This document shows positions 1 through 10,187 of a DNA stretch of 35,017 bases, one piece after another. The position numbers and the translations under genes are program-made. Position 1 is the stretch's first letter. Every line of letters starts with the position of its first letter. The DNA comes from Methanosarcinales archaeon (GTDB lineage: Archaea; Halobacteriota; Methanosarcinia; Methanosarcinales; EX4572-44): positions 1-35,017 of the forward strand of contig RXIJ01000034.1 of the NCBI GenBank assembly GCA_004212095.1. The letters run 5' to 3'. The notes beneath the pieces were generated by a model. It was given only the letters and a program-made list of their open reading frames with translations. It did no database searches and was not told where the DNA came from.

Positions 1-158
1 CTGACACCAACAAAATCCGAAGCCACTTCAACATATCTATGCTTGATAAAATATAGCCTCTTCAACACCGTTGTATCCTTTTTAAGATGTTTGATGCGTT
101 TGGACAAATCTTGAACCGTTAGATGTCTCTTTATTTGAATTTGTCCTGTTTTTACCAT
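1..158 (-). CDS. N-terminal part of a probable transposase (helix-turn-helix, IS630-like), truncated by window edge
   Basis: Reverse complement of 1-158 reads MVKTGQIQIKRHLTVQDLSKRIKHLKKDTTVLKRLYFIKHRYVEVASDFVGV... open to the window edge. The LYFIKHRYVEVASDFVGV segment resembles transposase HTH regions. Not in the supplied ORF list because it lacks a stop in the window. Confidence 0.5.
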   Translation of the reverse strand, partial: MVKTGQIQIKRHLTVQDLSKRIKHLKKDTTVLKRLYFIKHRYVEVASDFVGV

Positions 159-400
159 TGGTACGGTGTATGGCATCTATAAATCTTAAATGTTTAGTTC
201 GTGGCTGTAAATGCCAATTACCAGGAAGAATAGAAGCATATCTTTCAGTCGTCAATTTTATCTCTTATGAGCTGATTGCTGCGGTTTTATGGAAAATTGA
301 GAAATATAAAATTGGTGTAAGTTATGAAGAGTTAATAGAAGAAGCAGCTAAGATATACGAAGTGGAATTTACATTAAAAAATTCAAAAATATACAAATAG
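158..400 (+). CDS. Small hypothetical protein, divergent from the partial transposase; may not be real
   Basis: 80-aa ORF; C-terminal part (KIGVSYEELIEEAAKIYEVEFTLKN) looks protein-like, no family recognised. Confidence 0.25.
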   Translation: MVRCMASINLKCLVRGCKCQLPGRIEAYLSVVNFISYELIAAVLWKIEKYKIGVSYEELIEEAAKIYEVEFTLKNSKIYK

Positions 401-856
401 ACACATATTTCAAAGGGCATTAAAAAAATTTTCAAACCATTTGATATTACATCTCTTCAAACATGAATTCTTAATACGTTAAAAATAATTATTTATGTGT
501 GTTAATTTTTTTGAATAGAAAAAACAACTTTTATTTATAATAAAATTGCCTTGCAGGATGTGGATTTTCATACTTTTGTTGCAAATGTTTAGATGAGGCT
601 CAAATATAGTTACTAAAATCGCCGATACACAGGTTGTACAGCACCTTATTATGCCAGTGCCCTTAACCGCGAATACATGGGTTTTGGAGATGCTGGTGTT
701 AGCGAAGTTTTTATATATAAATAAGGAAGTATGAACTTTCATATACTGCCAGTTAACGTTCAACAGTGTGAACGTTTGCTGAACCATGACATATAAATTG
801 TTTATAAAATAGCGTCTTATGATAAATACAAATATAGAAATTAAAGAAGGAATATT

Positions 857-1198
857 ATGAGTGCAATGATGGGAATGAATCCTCGAAAAATGAAACAGAT
901 GATGAAACAGATGGGAATTGATGTTGAAAACATTGATAATGTGGAACAGGTAATAATCAAAACCAGTGAAAAGAATATTGTATTCAACGATGCAACGGTT
1001 AGTATTATGGTTGTGAAAGGCGATAAAACCTACCAGATTACTGGTACACCACATGAAGTGCCTCGCGAGACTGAGATATCAGAAGATGACATAAAACTCG
1101 TAGCAGAGCAAACAGGCGCTACAAAAGAAGACGCCTATAAAGTGTTAAAACATACAGATGGTGACATCGCAGAAGCAATAATAAAATTATCTGAATAA
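857..1198 (+). CDS. nac: Archaeal nascent polypeptide-associated complex protein (NAC domain + UBA)
   Basis: MSAMMGMNPRKMKQMMKQMGIDVENIDNVEQVIIKT... NAC core, C-terminal UBA (EQTGATKEDAYKVLKHTDGDIAEAIIKL). Preceded by AGAAGGA-type RBS. Confidence 0.95.
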   Translation: MSAMMGMNPRKMKQMMKQMGIDVENIDNVEQVIIKTSEKNIVFNDATVSIMVVKGDKTYQITGTPHEVPRETEISEDDIKLVAEQTGATKEDAYKVLKHTDGDIAEAIIKLSE

Positions 1199-1260
1199 GA
1201 TAATATCATTTTTTATTTTTTTCTTGGCAGGGAAATATAAACGCATTTGTTTATCCTGCA

Positions 1261-1282
1261 CTCGATTGCTTCCGCAATCGAG
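1261..1282. other. Perfect 9-bp inverted repeat, CTCGATTGC-ttcc-GCAATCGAG, overlapping the first repeat unit
   Basis: Direct reading; the left arm is missing from units 2 and 3. Confidence 0.85.
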
Positions 1283-1445
1283 AATTAAAGGTTACCTGTT
1301 ATTTTCTGCGAAAGCGAAGTTGTGCAGTGCTTCCGCAATCGAGAATTAAAGGTTACCTGTTATTTTCTGCGAAAGCGAAGTTGTGCAGTGCTTCCGCAAT
1401 CGAGAATTAAAGGTTACCTGTTATTTTCTGCGAAAGCGAAGTTGT
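1267..1445. repeat. Tandem direct repeat, about 3 copies of a 61-bp unit
   Basis: Unit tgcttccgcaatcgagaattaaaggttacctgttattttctgcgaaagcgaagttgtgcag starts at 1267, 1328 and 1389; third copy diverges after gaagttgt. Confidence 0.97.
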
Positions 1446-1496
1446 ACTGTTTTTATCTATCAGTACATCGCTATATTCTATGTAAAGGTGAACGGT

Positions 1497-2918
1497 ATGA
1501 AGCGCACAAAAATTATCTGTACCATAGGACCTGCGAGCAGCAGTAAAACTACGATTCGCGAGATGATTATTTCTGGAATGGATGTTGCACGAGTTAATTT
1601 TTCTCATGGAACCCACGCCGAGCATAAAAAAACTATCCAGTTAATACGAAAAACCGCAAATGAGCTTGAAACACAGGTAGCAATTCTGCAGGATATTGCA
1701 GGACCAAAAATACGCATTGGAAGAATTGAAAACGAAAAAATCAGTCTTCAGACAGGCAGTAACATTGACATTACTACAAAACCTGTAATCAGTACTGTCA
1801 AACAGCTCAGTATTAATTACACAAAACTACCATTGGAGGTACATACTGGCGATGCAATTCTTTTTGCAGACGGTACTATAGAAGTTGTAGTGAACAGTGT
1901 TGAAAAAGAAACTATCCATTGTACTGTTATTGATGGTGGAATTCTTACATCCAACAAAGGCGTAAACGTTCCCAGCACTACCATTCGCACACCAACCATT
2001 ACAGAAAAGGATGAAGCAGATATGCTTTTTGGGATTGCAAATGACGTAGACTATATCGCTATATCCTTTGTTAGAATGCCAGAGGACATACTACAAGCAA
2101 AGAGTATAATAACTGGTGCTAATGCAGACACTGCTGTGATTGCGAAGATCGAAAAACAGGAGGCTATAAAAAAGATAAATAAAATTATAGCAGTATCTGA
2201 TGGCATCATGGTAGCACGCGGGGACCTTGGCGTTGAAGTGCCTCTCGAGGATGTGGCATTGATACAAAAGAAAATAATAAAACTGTGTAACAATTATGGA
2301 AAACCAGTTATTACAGCCACTCAAATGCTCCGCTCAATGGTGGAAAACAATCGCCCAACCCGTGCAGAAATTACAGATGTTTCCAATGCCATACTTGATG
2401 GCACAGATGCCATCATGCTTTCGGAAGAGACGGCAAACGGCAGCCACCCGATTCAATCAGTAAAGATCATGTCGAGAATTGCACAGGCTACCGAAATCTC
2501 TGATGAATTTAAAGAGCAGATGTTTCGCCGCAATCTTGCACCACTTAACAACATCCCGGATGCAATCAGCCAGGCAGCCTGTAATATTGCTAAACATCTG
2601 GATGCTTCTGCGATACTTACACCAACAAGCACAGGTAGTACAGCACGATTGGTAGCACGATACCGACCGGCACAGTCAATCATTGCGATGTGTACTATCA
2701 GCAAGGTCTACAGGAAGCTGCGGCTTATCTGGGGTGTGCAGTCGGTGATGACTGAGGTAACTGATAACACTGATCAACTGGTGCAAAGTGCAAAGCAGAT
2801 TGCCAGGCTGAAAGGAATTAAACCTGGCGAGCTTATCGTTATCACAGCAGGCACGCCAACAGGAACAGCAGGCAGCACAAACCTGATTAGGGTAAGTAGG
2901 ATAAAACCAGTAGATTAA
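1497..2918 (+). CDS. pyk: Pyruvate kinase
   Basis: MKRTKIICTIGPASSSKTTIREMIISGMDVARVNFSHG...MVARGDLGVEVPLEDVALIQKKII...PVITATQMLRSMVENNRPTRAEITDVSNAILDGTDAIMLSEETANG. The ORF-track start at 1383 lies inside the tandem repeat; ATG 1497 gives the canonical N-terminus. Confidence 0.96.
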   Translation: MKRTKIICTIGPASSSKTTIREMIISGMDVARVNFSHGTHAEHKKTIQLIRKTANELETQVAILQDIAGPKIRIGRIENEKISLQTGSNIDITTKPVISTVKQLSINYTKLPLEVHTGDAILFADGTIEVVVNSVEKETIHCTVIDGGILTSNKGVNVPSTTIRTPTITEKDEADMLFGIANDVDYIAISFVRMPEDILQAKSIITGANADTAVIAKIEKQEAIKKINKIIAVSDGIMVARGDLGVEVPLEDVALIQKKIIKLCNNYGKPVITATQMLRSMVENNRPTRAEITDVSNAILDGTDAIMLSEETANGSHPIQSVKIMSRIAQATEISDEFKEQMFRRNLAPLNNIPDAISQAACNIAKHLDASAILTPTSTGSTARLVARYRPAQSIIAMCTISKVYRKLRLIWGVQSVMTEVTDNTDQLVQSAKQIARLKGIKPGELIVITAGTPTGTAGSTNLIRVSRIKPVD

Positions 2919-3007
2919 AAGGACTTCATACCAAAAGTCATGTAAACCATATTTTGGATGATTGAACTATATTTGCACTACCTGGGGCAATTTACAGCCT
3001 TTTTATA

Positions 3008-3044
3008 AACTGCACAACTTCGCTTTCGCAGAGATAACCAGTAA
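3008..3044 (-). repeat. Inverted partial copy of the 61-bp repeat, downstream of pyk
   Basis: Reverse complement of ctgcacaacttcgctttcgcagagataaccagtaa is ttactggttatctctgcgaaagcgaagttgtgcag, matching ttacctgttattttctgcgaaagcgaagttgtgcag of the repeat with a few mismatches and a gap. Confidence 0.88.
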
Positions 3045-3063
3045 CTCTCTGCCCACGGTATTG

Positions 3064-4197
3064 TTATGATTTTAATAGAAATTTTGGTATTCTTGGAATT
3101 AACCATTTGATATAATTTTTATATGATAGTTTCATGGAAGGGATTTCAAGGTATTTGTTAATAACTTCATCATTAGTAAAAATTTTTAAAAATATTGAAG
3201 GATAACTATGTATTAATTTTGATAATATTAGTGAATATTTTAAATTATCTATAAATTCTGACTTGCAAATCACTTCATAATTTTTTAATGTTTTTAAATC
3301 TTTATTATTTAATATTATTTCAGAAATAACTTCCACTGCAATCTGACCAGATCGTATTGCATAAGCAATACCTTCTCCATAAAAAGAATCTACAAATCCA
3401 GCAGAATCCCCACTTAAGATAACTCTTGGACTTGTTATCCTTCTTTTGATGCCCCCGGCAGGAATTATGTGGGAATGCAACTTACAATTATTGATAAAGT
3501 TATTTTCGTTTAAAAAATCTAACATTTTCTTTTTTGGATGGGGCAAGCTTTTTGCCAATCCACCTATTCCCACTGAAAAATATTTTTCATGTGGAAATAT
3601 CCACCCATAACCATGTTTGAAACATCCGAAGTGGAGGTCGATAGCGTTATGTATATAGTTATCTATTGCTTTAGTATCCTCTTCAATTTCTGCAACAATG
3701 CTTATTGCATATTCATTTTTTTTATCTTTTCTTCGAATTTTATATTTTAATTTGCCATGCGAACCTTCTGCAATAATGACAAAATTCGACTTATACGTGT
3801 TATCATCAGTAAAAACTTTTACATAATCCTTATTTTCCAGATAATTAATGATTTTTTCTCCCATTTTTATTTGAATTCCGGTTTCTTTAGCTTTTTCGAG
3901 TAAAAAATTATCCAAAACACCTCTACTTGTTAAGACTGCTATCCTGTAATTTCTATGCTGTTCAACAACCCGACCTCTGAAATGAACTCTCGCACCAAAT
4001 AGATCTCTTTCAATGATAGCTCTGGGAATTTTAAAATCAAGATATGACATTGCTTGTTCTGAGAGGGCCCCGCCACATGGTTTATATCTTGGAAATATTT
4101 CTTTTTCGATTAGAAGAGTCTTTAAGCCTTTCTTTCCTGCAATTCTACCAGCAGCCGATCCAGAAGGTCCCCCACCAATAATGATTAAATCATACAT
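3064..4197 (-). CDS. Geranylgeranyl reductase family FAD-dependent oxidoreductase
   Basis: MYDLIIIGGGPSGSAAGRIAGKKGLKTLLIEKE (Rossmann GxGxxG), KPCGGALSEQAM, RVILSGDSAGFVDSFYGEGIAYAIRSGQIA. Confidence 0.92.
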   Translation of the reverse strand: MYDLIIIGGGPSGSAAGRIAGKKGLKTLLIEKEIFPRYKPCGGALSEQAMSYLDFKIPRAIIERDLFGARVHFRGRVVEQHRNYRIAVLTSRGVLDNFLLEKAKETGIQIKMGEKIINYLENKDYVKVFTDDNTYKSNFVIIAEGSHGKLKYKIRRKDKKNEYAISIVAEIEEDTKAIDNYIHNAIDLHFGCFKHGYGWIFPHEKYFSVGIGGLAKSLPHPKKKMLDFLNENNFINNCKLHSHIIPAGGIKRRITSPRVILSGDSAGFVDSFYGEGIAYAIRSGQIAVEVISEIILNNKDLKTLKNYEVICKSEFIDNLKYSLILSKLIHSYPSIFLKIFTNDEVINKYLEIPSMKLSYKNYIKWLIPRIPKFLLKS

Positions 4198-4344
4198 AAA
4201 AATCTCCTATTAAAAATTTAGGTTTTTAGTACTAAAACTACATATCTGTAATTCTTCATATTCAATCTAACTGACGGCACTCCAAAAACCCTGAGCAGCG
4301 CCACATTTCACCCCACATCGTTTTCATGCTTAAAGATACCTTTT

Positions 4345-6507
4345 CTATTCTTTCCTACTCTTTTTATACCTTATGTATCCGGCAAGCACAAGCAGTCCAG
4401 CCGAGAAGAGTGCAATCGTCGACAGTTTAGGTATCTGTGCCATCCGAGTCTGCGTTGTATTTTCCTGTGTTGTTACAATCATCTTGTTTGTCGAAGACGA
4501 TGTCGTATGCATGGTATGTTTCAGCTTGGCCTTCTGGAATTTGCCAGATTAACGTAACATTGAGATTGCCGCTGTCATCAGTTGTCACGTTCTCCTATTC
4601 AGTGGAGGGGTCTTCGCTCGTGTTCAACATTTTACCCTCGTTTACAGGGCTATCCTGTATCCGGATAGTGTAATTCGTATTCGGAGAAAGCCCCTCTGCC
4701 TTCACAGAGACATTTTCACCTTGCATGTATTCGTTACGCTCTGCACCAGCAGAATTAGTCGAGATTACTGAATAGACGTTAATTTTGCCTTCGTACACAC
4801 GGTAATTGTGCTTTGTAATGGTAACGTTCAATTTTCCAACGCTTGGATTGATTGTAAATTCATCCGCCTCCGGTCTTTTGAATACAGACAACCGCATCCT
4901 GTACCTAAACTGTACCGCTGCCAGACACATTGATAACAAATGTCTGCTCTTCCGCGGGAATGTGGAAAGGTTTGGCAACAGTGAAATTCTCTGGTACACT
5001 GGTCCAAATAAGTAGTTTAGGGTCTCCGAGAATGTTTAAAGCATATTGAATTCACCGCATTGCATTCCCGTCTTCAAGTGAGTCCGGAATATATCGTATC
5101 TTTGAGTACGTAACTGCCTCTCCGAGGTTATAGATGCTGTTATTAAATGTTGCATTGAAGAACGTACCAGCCACATCTGCTATTGCCGACGTAGCCAATC
5201 GAACCGCCATTGGCGTTATTCATAAAATGCTCAGACAGCGAATCGCTCTCAAAATTATTTGAATAACAGGATGTGCTGTAAAATATGAAATTCTCTAGTG
5301 AATTTGCCAGACTGTCTACATCGGAATTGCCAATCGAACCGGAAGCAACACTGATACTTCCGGTGCTGCCGTGCCTGATATGATTGACGATGTTGCACCT
5401 TGCATTAAACTTTGCCATTGCAGAACTCTTGTTTAGATTACCGTAACGCTGATACAATTCGGTAATGTTGAAATTATCAGGTATGTAGCTGTCATTGATC
5501 AGATCCTTTGTGATGCCGCCATCATTGGCAGCTCCATTAAGATACTCCTCTAAAAACAAAATATTCAATGTGTAATTATCAGAAGGTGGACTCTTCTCAT
5601 AGGTCAAGGTCTTGTTGACAAACGTCTGTGTTTCTGCGACAGTATCCACTGGCGTCCTTCCAACGAAGACGTCAGGATATAAATCCACGCTATCGTTTAC
5701 TTTTCCGTAATTTAAATTTCCATTTGCATCCCATGTGTCATCAAGGTTAGAATAATACAGGTCTGCTGGTATTGTTTTATCTTTCCAGGTTTTACCTTCA
5801 ACATACCTATACCCGTCACGATGTAGAACGATACCGGTATCGCCACCAAGAAGTATCCATTTCGTGCCCCACGCAGTCTTCGCATCTGAGATAAAGTTTC
5901 TTATCTTCTCCTTTCTCTGGATTGACTGTAACTGGTGCTGGTGTAAAACGAGGCATGGCGTACGTTACATTTAAAACGATGTGTTCATACAGAACACGTT
6001 CTTCCAAAGCAGGTCTGTACTGTAATGGAAACACACGAAAACTCAATATTTTATATTCTCTTAACGACCCTACGTGCATCCTGCCATACAAATTCCCGGG
6101 ATATGCATCGGAAGAATTGCATACCTAACCTTGCTGAACATGACCTTGTAAAGTGTGAGACATTGCCGGAACTGGTGGCTGGGCTGACAAAATGGTATAG
6201 TTCCCTGACAGCAATTTCTTACTGTATTTTACTACCTCGATACTCTTCACAGTTGCATGGGATGGTATGGCAACAAAAATGCTTTTCGTTGAAAGCATAG
6301 ACTCTCCGATGTTTGTTATAAACCTGCAACCAGACATTGAAACTATATCATAATCGTTGTGTTTCTCAAACTGTCAAAGTGCAGGTCAATTATTATACTG
6401 TTAGAAATACTCTGTGCGCGGGTTGCCGATGCAAGCATAACGATTGCAAGAAAAACAACCAGCGCTGTGATTAATATGATTTTGTTTGATTTATTTTTGG
6501 TTCTCAT
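4345..6507 (-). pseudogene. Decayed surface-anchored gingipain-like (peptidase C25) protein
   Basis: Signal peptide MRTKNKSNKIILITALVVFLAIVMLASATRAQS from ATG 6507. C25-like core fragments in 5143-5688 (YPDVFVGRTPV, NHIRHGSTG, FIFYSTSCYSNNF). C-terminal anchor IPKLSTIALFSAGLLVLAGYIRYKKSRKE ending at 4345. Pieces are in different frames with in-frame stops (TAG at 4595-4597, TAA near 4430). Confidence 0.82.
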
Positions 6508-6630
6508 ATCAATCCAAAACAAGGTGAAACAGCCGTTGTTATTGGCAAATAAGGATGACCAGTGAATCCAGCATCCAAAATTATATCAATAACAATTTTT
6601 ATTTCTATAAATAAAATATACGGGTGAATT

Positions 6631-8508
6631 TTACTTGTTGTTATCCACCTCTTCGTAGTCTACATCAACCACCTTTTCTTCATCACCGGTTTTTGTACTT
6701 TCAGTTTCGGTTTCTGGTGCCTGCTCTTCCTGTGCTTGCTGTTGTTGTGCCTGTTCCTCCTGTGCCTGCTGGTAAAGAATCTGGCTCAGCGCATGCATTT
6801 CTTTTGTAAGTTCTTCTATTGCTGATTTTATCGTGTCTACATCATCGGTTTTAATCGCATCTTTGAGCTTTTTTACCGCGTCTTCGGCTTTTGTTTTCTG
6901 GTCTTCTGCAACTTTTTCACCAAGTTCACTAATGGTCTTTTCTGTTGTATACACAAGAGAGTCTGCCTGATTTTTGACCTCTATTAACTCTTTTCGTTTT
7001 TCGTCTTCTTTCGCGTGCTCCTCTGCATCTTTTATTTTTCCATCGATTTCGTCTTCCGACATCTTAAGCGGTGCTGAAATAGTCATATCCTGTGATTTGC
7101 CTGTTCCAATGTCTTTTGCTGTTACATGAAGTATTCCGTTTGAATCAATATCAAAGGTGACATCTATCTGCGGCATGCCTCTTGGCGCCATTGGTATTCC
7201 CACGAGTGTGAATTTTCCAAGTGATATGTTGTCGGCAGCCATCGGGCGCTCTCCCTGGAGTACATGAATATCCACGCTTGTCTGGCTATCTGCTGCTGTT
7301 GAGAATATTTCACTCTTCTTTGATGGTATGGTCGTGTTTCGGTCAATCAGTGCTGTCCTGACTCCACCAAGTGTTTCGATTCCAAGTGTCAGTGGTGTAA
7401 CATCAAGAAGTACTATATCTTTTACTTCACCTGCAAGCACTCCGCCCTGTATGGCTGCCCCAAATGCAACACATTCCATTGGGTCCACACCACTTTCGAT
7501 TGGTTTGCCTATAACGCCTTCTACAAATTTTTGTACGATTGGCATGCGTGTAGGTCCGCCGACCATGATGATTTTATTAACATCTGATGGTTGTAATTTG
7601 GCATCATCAAGAACCTGTGTGATCGATCCTTTACACTTCTCCACCACGTCTTTCACAATTTCTTCAAGTTTTGCCCTGGTCATTTCCATCTCAAGGTGCT
7701 TGGGTCCATTGGCATCAGCAGTTATGAATGGCAGGTTGATGCTTGTGCTCATTGCAGACGAAAGCTCTATCTTTGCTTTTTCTGAAGCATCTTTCAGTCT
7801 CTGCACTGCCATTTTGTCTTTTCTCAGGTCAATTACGTGTTCTTTTTCAAATTCCTCAGCGATGTAGTTGATGAGTTTCTCATCCATGTCTGTTCCGCCA
7901 AGTTGTGTGTCACCAGACGTTGATTTTACTTCGAATACACCATCCCCAAGTTCCATTATGGTTACATCCAGTGTTCCCCCACCAAAGTCAAAGACAAGTA
8001 TTTTCATTTCGCCTTCTTTTTCCAACCCATAAGAAAGCGAAGCTGCTGTTGGCTCATTGATAATTCGTACCACATCCAGTCCAGCTATTTTTCCTGCATC
8101 CTTGGTTGCCTGCCGCTGATTGTCATTAAAGTATGCTGGAACGGTTACTACCGCTTTTTCCACATTTTCTCCAAGAAATGCTTCAGCATCTTTTTTTATT
8201 TTTTGAAGGATGAAAGATGAAATTTCCTGTGGTGTGTATTTTTTATTGCCAATTGTTGCTTTATAATCTGTTCCCATTTTTCTTTTAATCGCAGTAATTG
8301 TGCCTTCAGGGTTGCTTACTGTTTGTCTGCGCGCAGGCTCCCCTACTAACAGCTCTCCTTTTTTTGTGAAGGCTACAACAGACGGGAAAGCTTTTCCCCC
8401 TCCAACCGTGGTCCCTTCTGCACTTGGAATAAGTGTAGGTCTTCCACCTATTAATGCTGCTGCTGCCGAGTTACTTGTACCCAAATCGATTCCTATTATC
8501 TTAGACAT
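6631..8508 (-). CDS. dnaK: Molecular chaperone DnaK (Hsp70)
   Basis: [32 protein letters not shown]...[42 protein letters not shown]... Confidence 0.99.
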   Translation of the reverse strand: MSKIIGIDLGTSNSAAAALIGGRPTLIPSAEGTTVGGGKAFPSVVAFTKKGELLVGEPARRQTVSNPEGTITAIKRKMGTDYKATIGNKKYTPQEISSFILQKIKKDAEAFLGENVEKAVVTVPAYFNDNQRQATKDAGKIAGLDVVRIINEPTAASLSYGLEKEGEMKILVFDFGGGTLDVTIMELGDGVFEVKSTSGDTQLGGTDMDEKLINYIAEEFEKEHVIDLRKDKMAVQRLKDASEKAKIELSSAMSTSINLPFITADANGPKHLEMEMTRAKLEEIVKDVVEKCKGSITQVLDDAKLQPSDVNKIIMVGGPTRMPIVQKFVEGVIGKPIESGVDPMECVAFGAAIQGGVLAGEVKDIVLLDVTPLTLGIETLGGVRTALIDRNTTIPSKKSEIFSTAADSQTSVDIHVLQGERPMAADNISLGKFTLVGIPMAPRGMPQIDVTFDIDSNGILHVTAKDIGTGKSQDMTISAPLKMSEDEIDGKIKDAEEHAKEDEKRKELIEVKNQADSLVYTTEKTISELGEKVAEDQKTKAEDAVKKLKDAIKTDDVDTIKSAIEELTKEMHALSQILYQQAQEEQAQQQQAQEEQAPETETESTKTGDEEKVVDVDYEEVDNNK

Positions 8509-8540
8509 ATTTTTATTTACCTCATATTTATAAAATTAAT

Positions 8541-9023
8541 TTATTCTGAATGTTTTGCAATTCGCACCATTGAATGACGCAGTACTTTTCCATGAAGCAT
8601 GTATCCCTGCTGCAGTTCTTCAAGTATGGTATCCTCTAAAACTTCATCAGTTACGGTTTGCATCAACGCTTCATGTAGATTGTGGTCAAACTGCTCACCT
8701 TCTGTTTTTATTCTTGACAGTCCTGCTTTCGCCAAGATTTCACTTAATTGTTTGTATACAATGTTTAGTCCTTTAGCCAACTCCTCGTTTTTATCATCAC
8801 TGCAATTTTTAAGTGCGCGACCGAGGTTCTCATAAATATCTATCAGTTCTCTGATAAGTTTTTCATTTGCATATTTGACAAATTCTTCCTGCTCCTGAGA
8901 TACTCTTCTTTTATAGTTCTCAAACTCAGCCTGAAGCCTTTTTATGTACTCAAGATATTCTGCCTTTTCTTTCTCTGCCATTTTAAGCAACTGGTTTTTT
9001 TTGTAGTATTGGTATAGCTTCAT
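8541..9023 (-). CDS. grpE: Nucleotide exchange factor GrpE (internal Met start possible)
   Basis: EYIKRLQAEFENYKRRVSQEQEEFVKYANEKLIRELIDIYENLGRAL...HEALMQTVTDEVLEDTILEELQQGYMLHGKVLRHSMVRIAK. Confidence 0.97.
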   Translation of the reverse strand: MKLYQYYKKNQLLKMAEKEKAEYLEYIKRLQAEFENYKRRVSQEQEEFVKYANEKLIRELIDIYENLGRALKNCSDDKNEELAKGLNIVYKQLSEILAKAGLSRIKTEGEQFDHNLHEALMQTVTDEVLEDTILEELQQGYMLHGKVLRHSMVRIAKHSE

Positions 9024-9136
9024 AACTGCAAACCTCTGCTCTTAAAACACTCCAAACTGTTCTAATTATATGTAGCCATACAATCTCACGAAACATTTTA
9101 AGATGAAGGATTTAAAATGCGTACCCCATATAATAC

Positions 9137-10033
9137 TTACCATCCACGTGTTTGAAGCATCTCTGATTCTGGTATCGTTTTTGTGTCCATCCCTTTCATT
9201 GGGTTTCCAATTCCTTTCGAGATCTCTGCAAGCATTTCTGGCTTGTCATAGTTGTTTACTGCTTCAACGATGGATTTTGCCATTTTTTCAGGGTTTTCTG
9301 ATTTGAAGATGCCAGAGCCTACAAATATACCATCCACTCCTAGCTGCATCATCATTGCAGCATCTGCTGGTGTTGCTATGCCGCCTGCTGCAAAGTTTAC
9401 CACTGGCAGGCGCTGAAGCTTTGCTGTTTCAACTACCAGTTCAATTGGTGATTCCATTTCTCGTGCTGTTTTAATCAGTTCTTCTTTGTTTTTACCTGCA
9501 AGAGCACGGATTTCACCTGTGATCTGTTTTGTGTGACGCACTGCCTCTTTTACATCTCCTGTGCCTGCCTCACCTTTAGTACGTATCATTGCTGCACCTT
9601 CGTTTATGCGCCGCATGGCTTCTCCAAGGTTTCGTGCACCGCAAACAAAAGGTATTGTAAATCTTGTTTTATCTATGTGATACATTTCATCGGCTGGTGT
9701 CAGAACTTCTGATTCATCCACCATATCAACTCCAACGGCCTCAAGTATTTCTGCCTCTACAAAGTGCCCTATTCTTGTTTTTGCCATCACAGGAATGGTT
9801 ACCTCATTGATGATTGACTCTATTATTTCCGGATCCGCCATTCGTGCAACTCCACCTTCTTTACGTATATCAGCCGGTACAGCTTGGAGTGCCATGACAG
9901 CAACAGCACCAGCCTCTTCAGCAATGTGTGCTTGCTCTTTGTTTGTAACGTCCATTATCACACCGCCTTTCTGCATTTTTGCAAAGCCGCGTTTTATTAA
10001 TTCCGTGCCATGTCTAAGTTTTTCCATGTCCAT
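9137..10033 (-). CDS. pdxS: Pyridoxal 5'-phosphate synthase lyase subunit PdxS
   Basis: [55 protein letters not shown]...[36 protein letters not shown]. Confidence 0.98.
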   Translation of the reverse strand: MDMEKLRHGTELIKRGFAKMQKGGVIMDVTNKEQAHIAEEAGAVAVMALQAVPADIRKEGGVARMADPEIIESIINEVTIPVMAKTRIGHFVEAEILEAVGVDMVDESEVLTPADEMYHIDKTRFTIPFVCGARNLGEAMRRINEGAAMIRTKGEAGTGDVKEAVRHTKQITGEIRALAGKNKEELIKTAREMESPIELVVETAKLQRLPVVNFAAGGIATPADAAMMMQLGVDGIFVGSGIFKSENPEKMAKSIVEAVNNYDKPEMLAEISKGIGNPMKGMDTKTIPESEMLQTRGW

Positions 10034-10187
10034 AATAAGTACACTGATTTATGATTATACAAGATAAACTTTGCCTTGGAAAACTGCCACGTTACATGAT
10101 GTTAGCATTGTTTTTGAATATTTGAAAAAACCAGAATTTTAAGCCAACACCAGATGGCGTAACGGTCTCAAGATGCGCTCAAAAAGA

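Noticed and set aside
479-1054. 191-aa minus-strand ORF
   Set aside because: Antisense to the clear NAC gene, low-complexity composition, no recognisable family.
1267-1445. Repeat array as a CRISPR
   Set aside because: Units are directly adjacent with no variable spacers; a 61-bp tandem repeat, not a CRISPR.
4595-4597. In-frame TAG in the C25 protease gene as a pyrrolysine codon
   Set aside because: The same gene has several frameshifts and another stop (TAA near 4430); decay (CAG to TAG) is simpler.
7328-7867. 179-aa plus-strand ORF
   Set aside because: Shadow ORF antisense to dnaK, Ser/Thr/Pro-rich.
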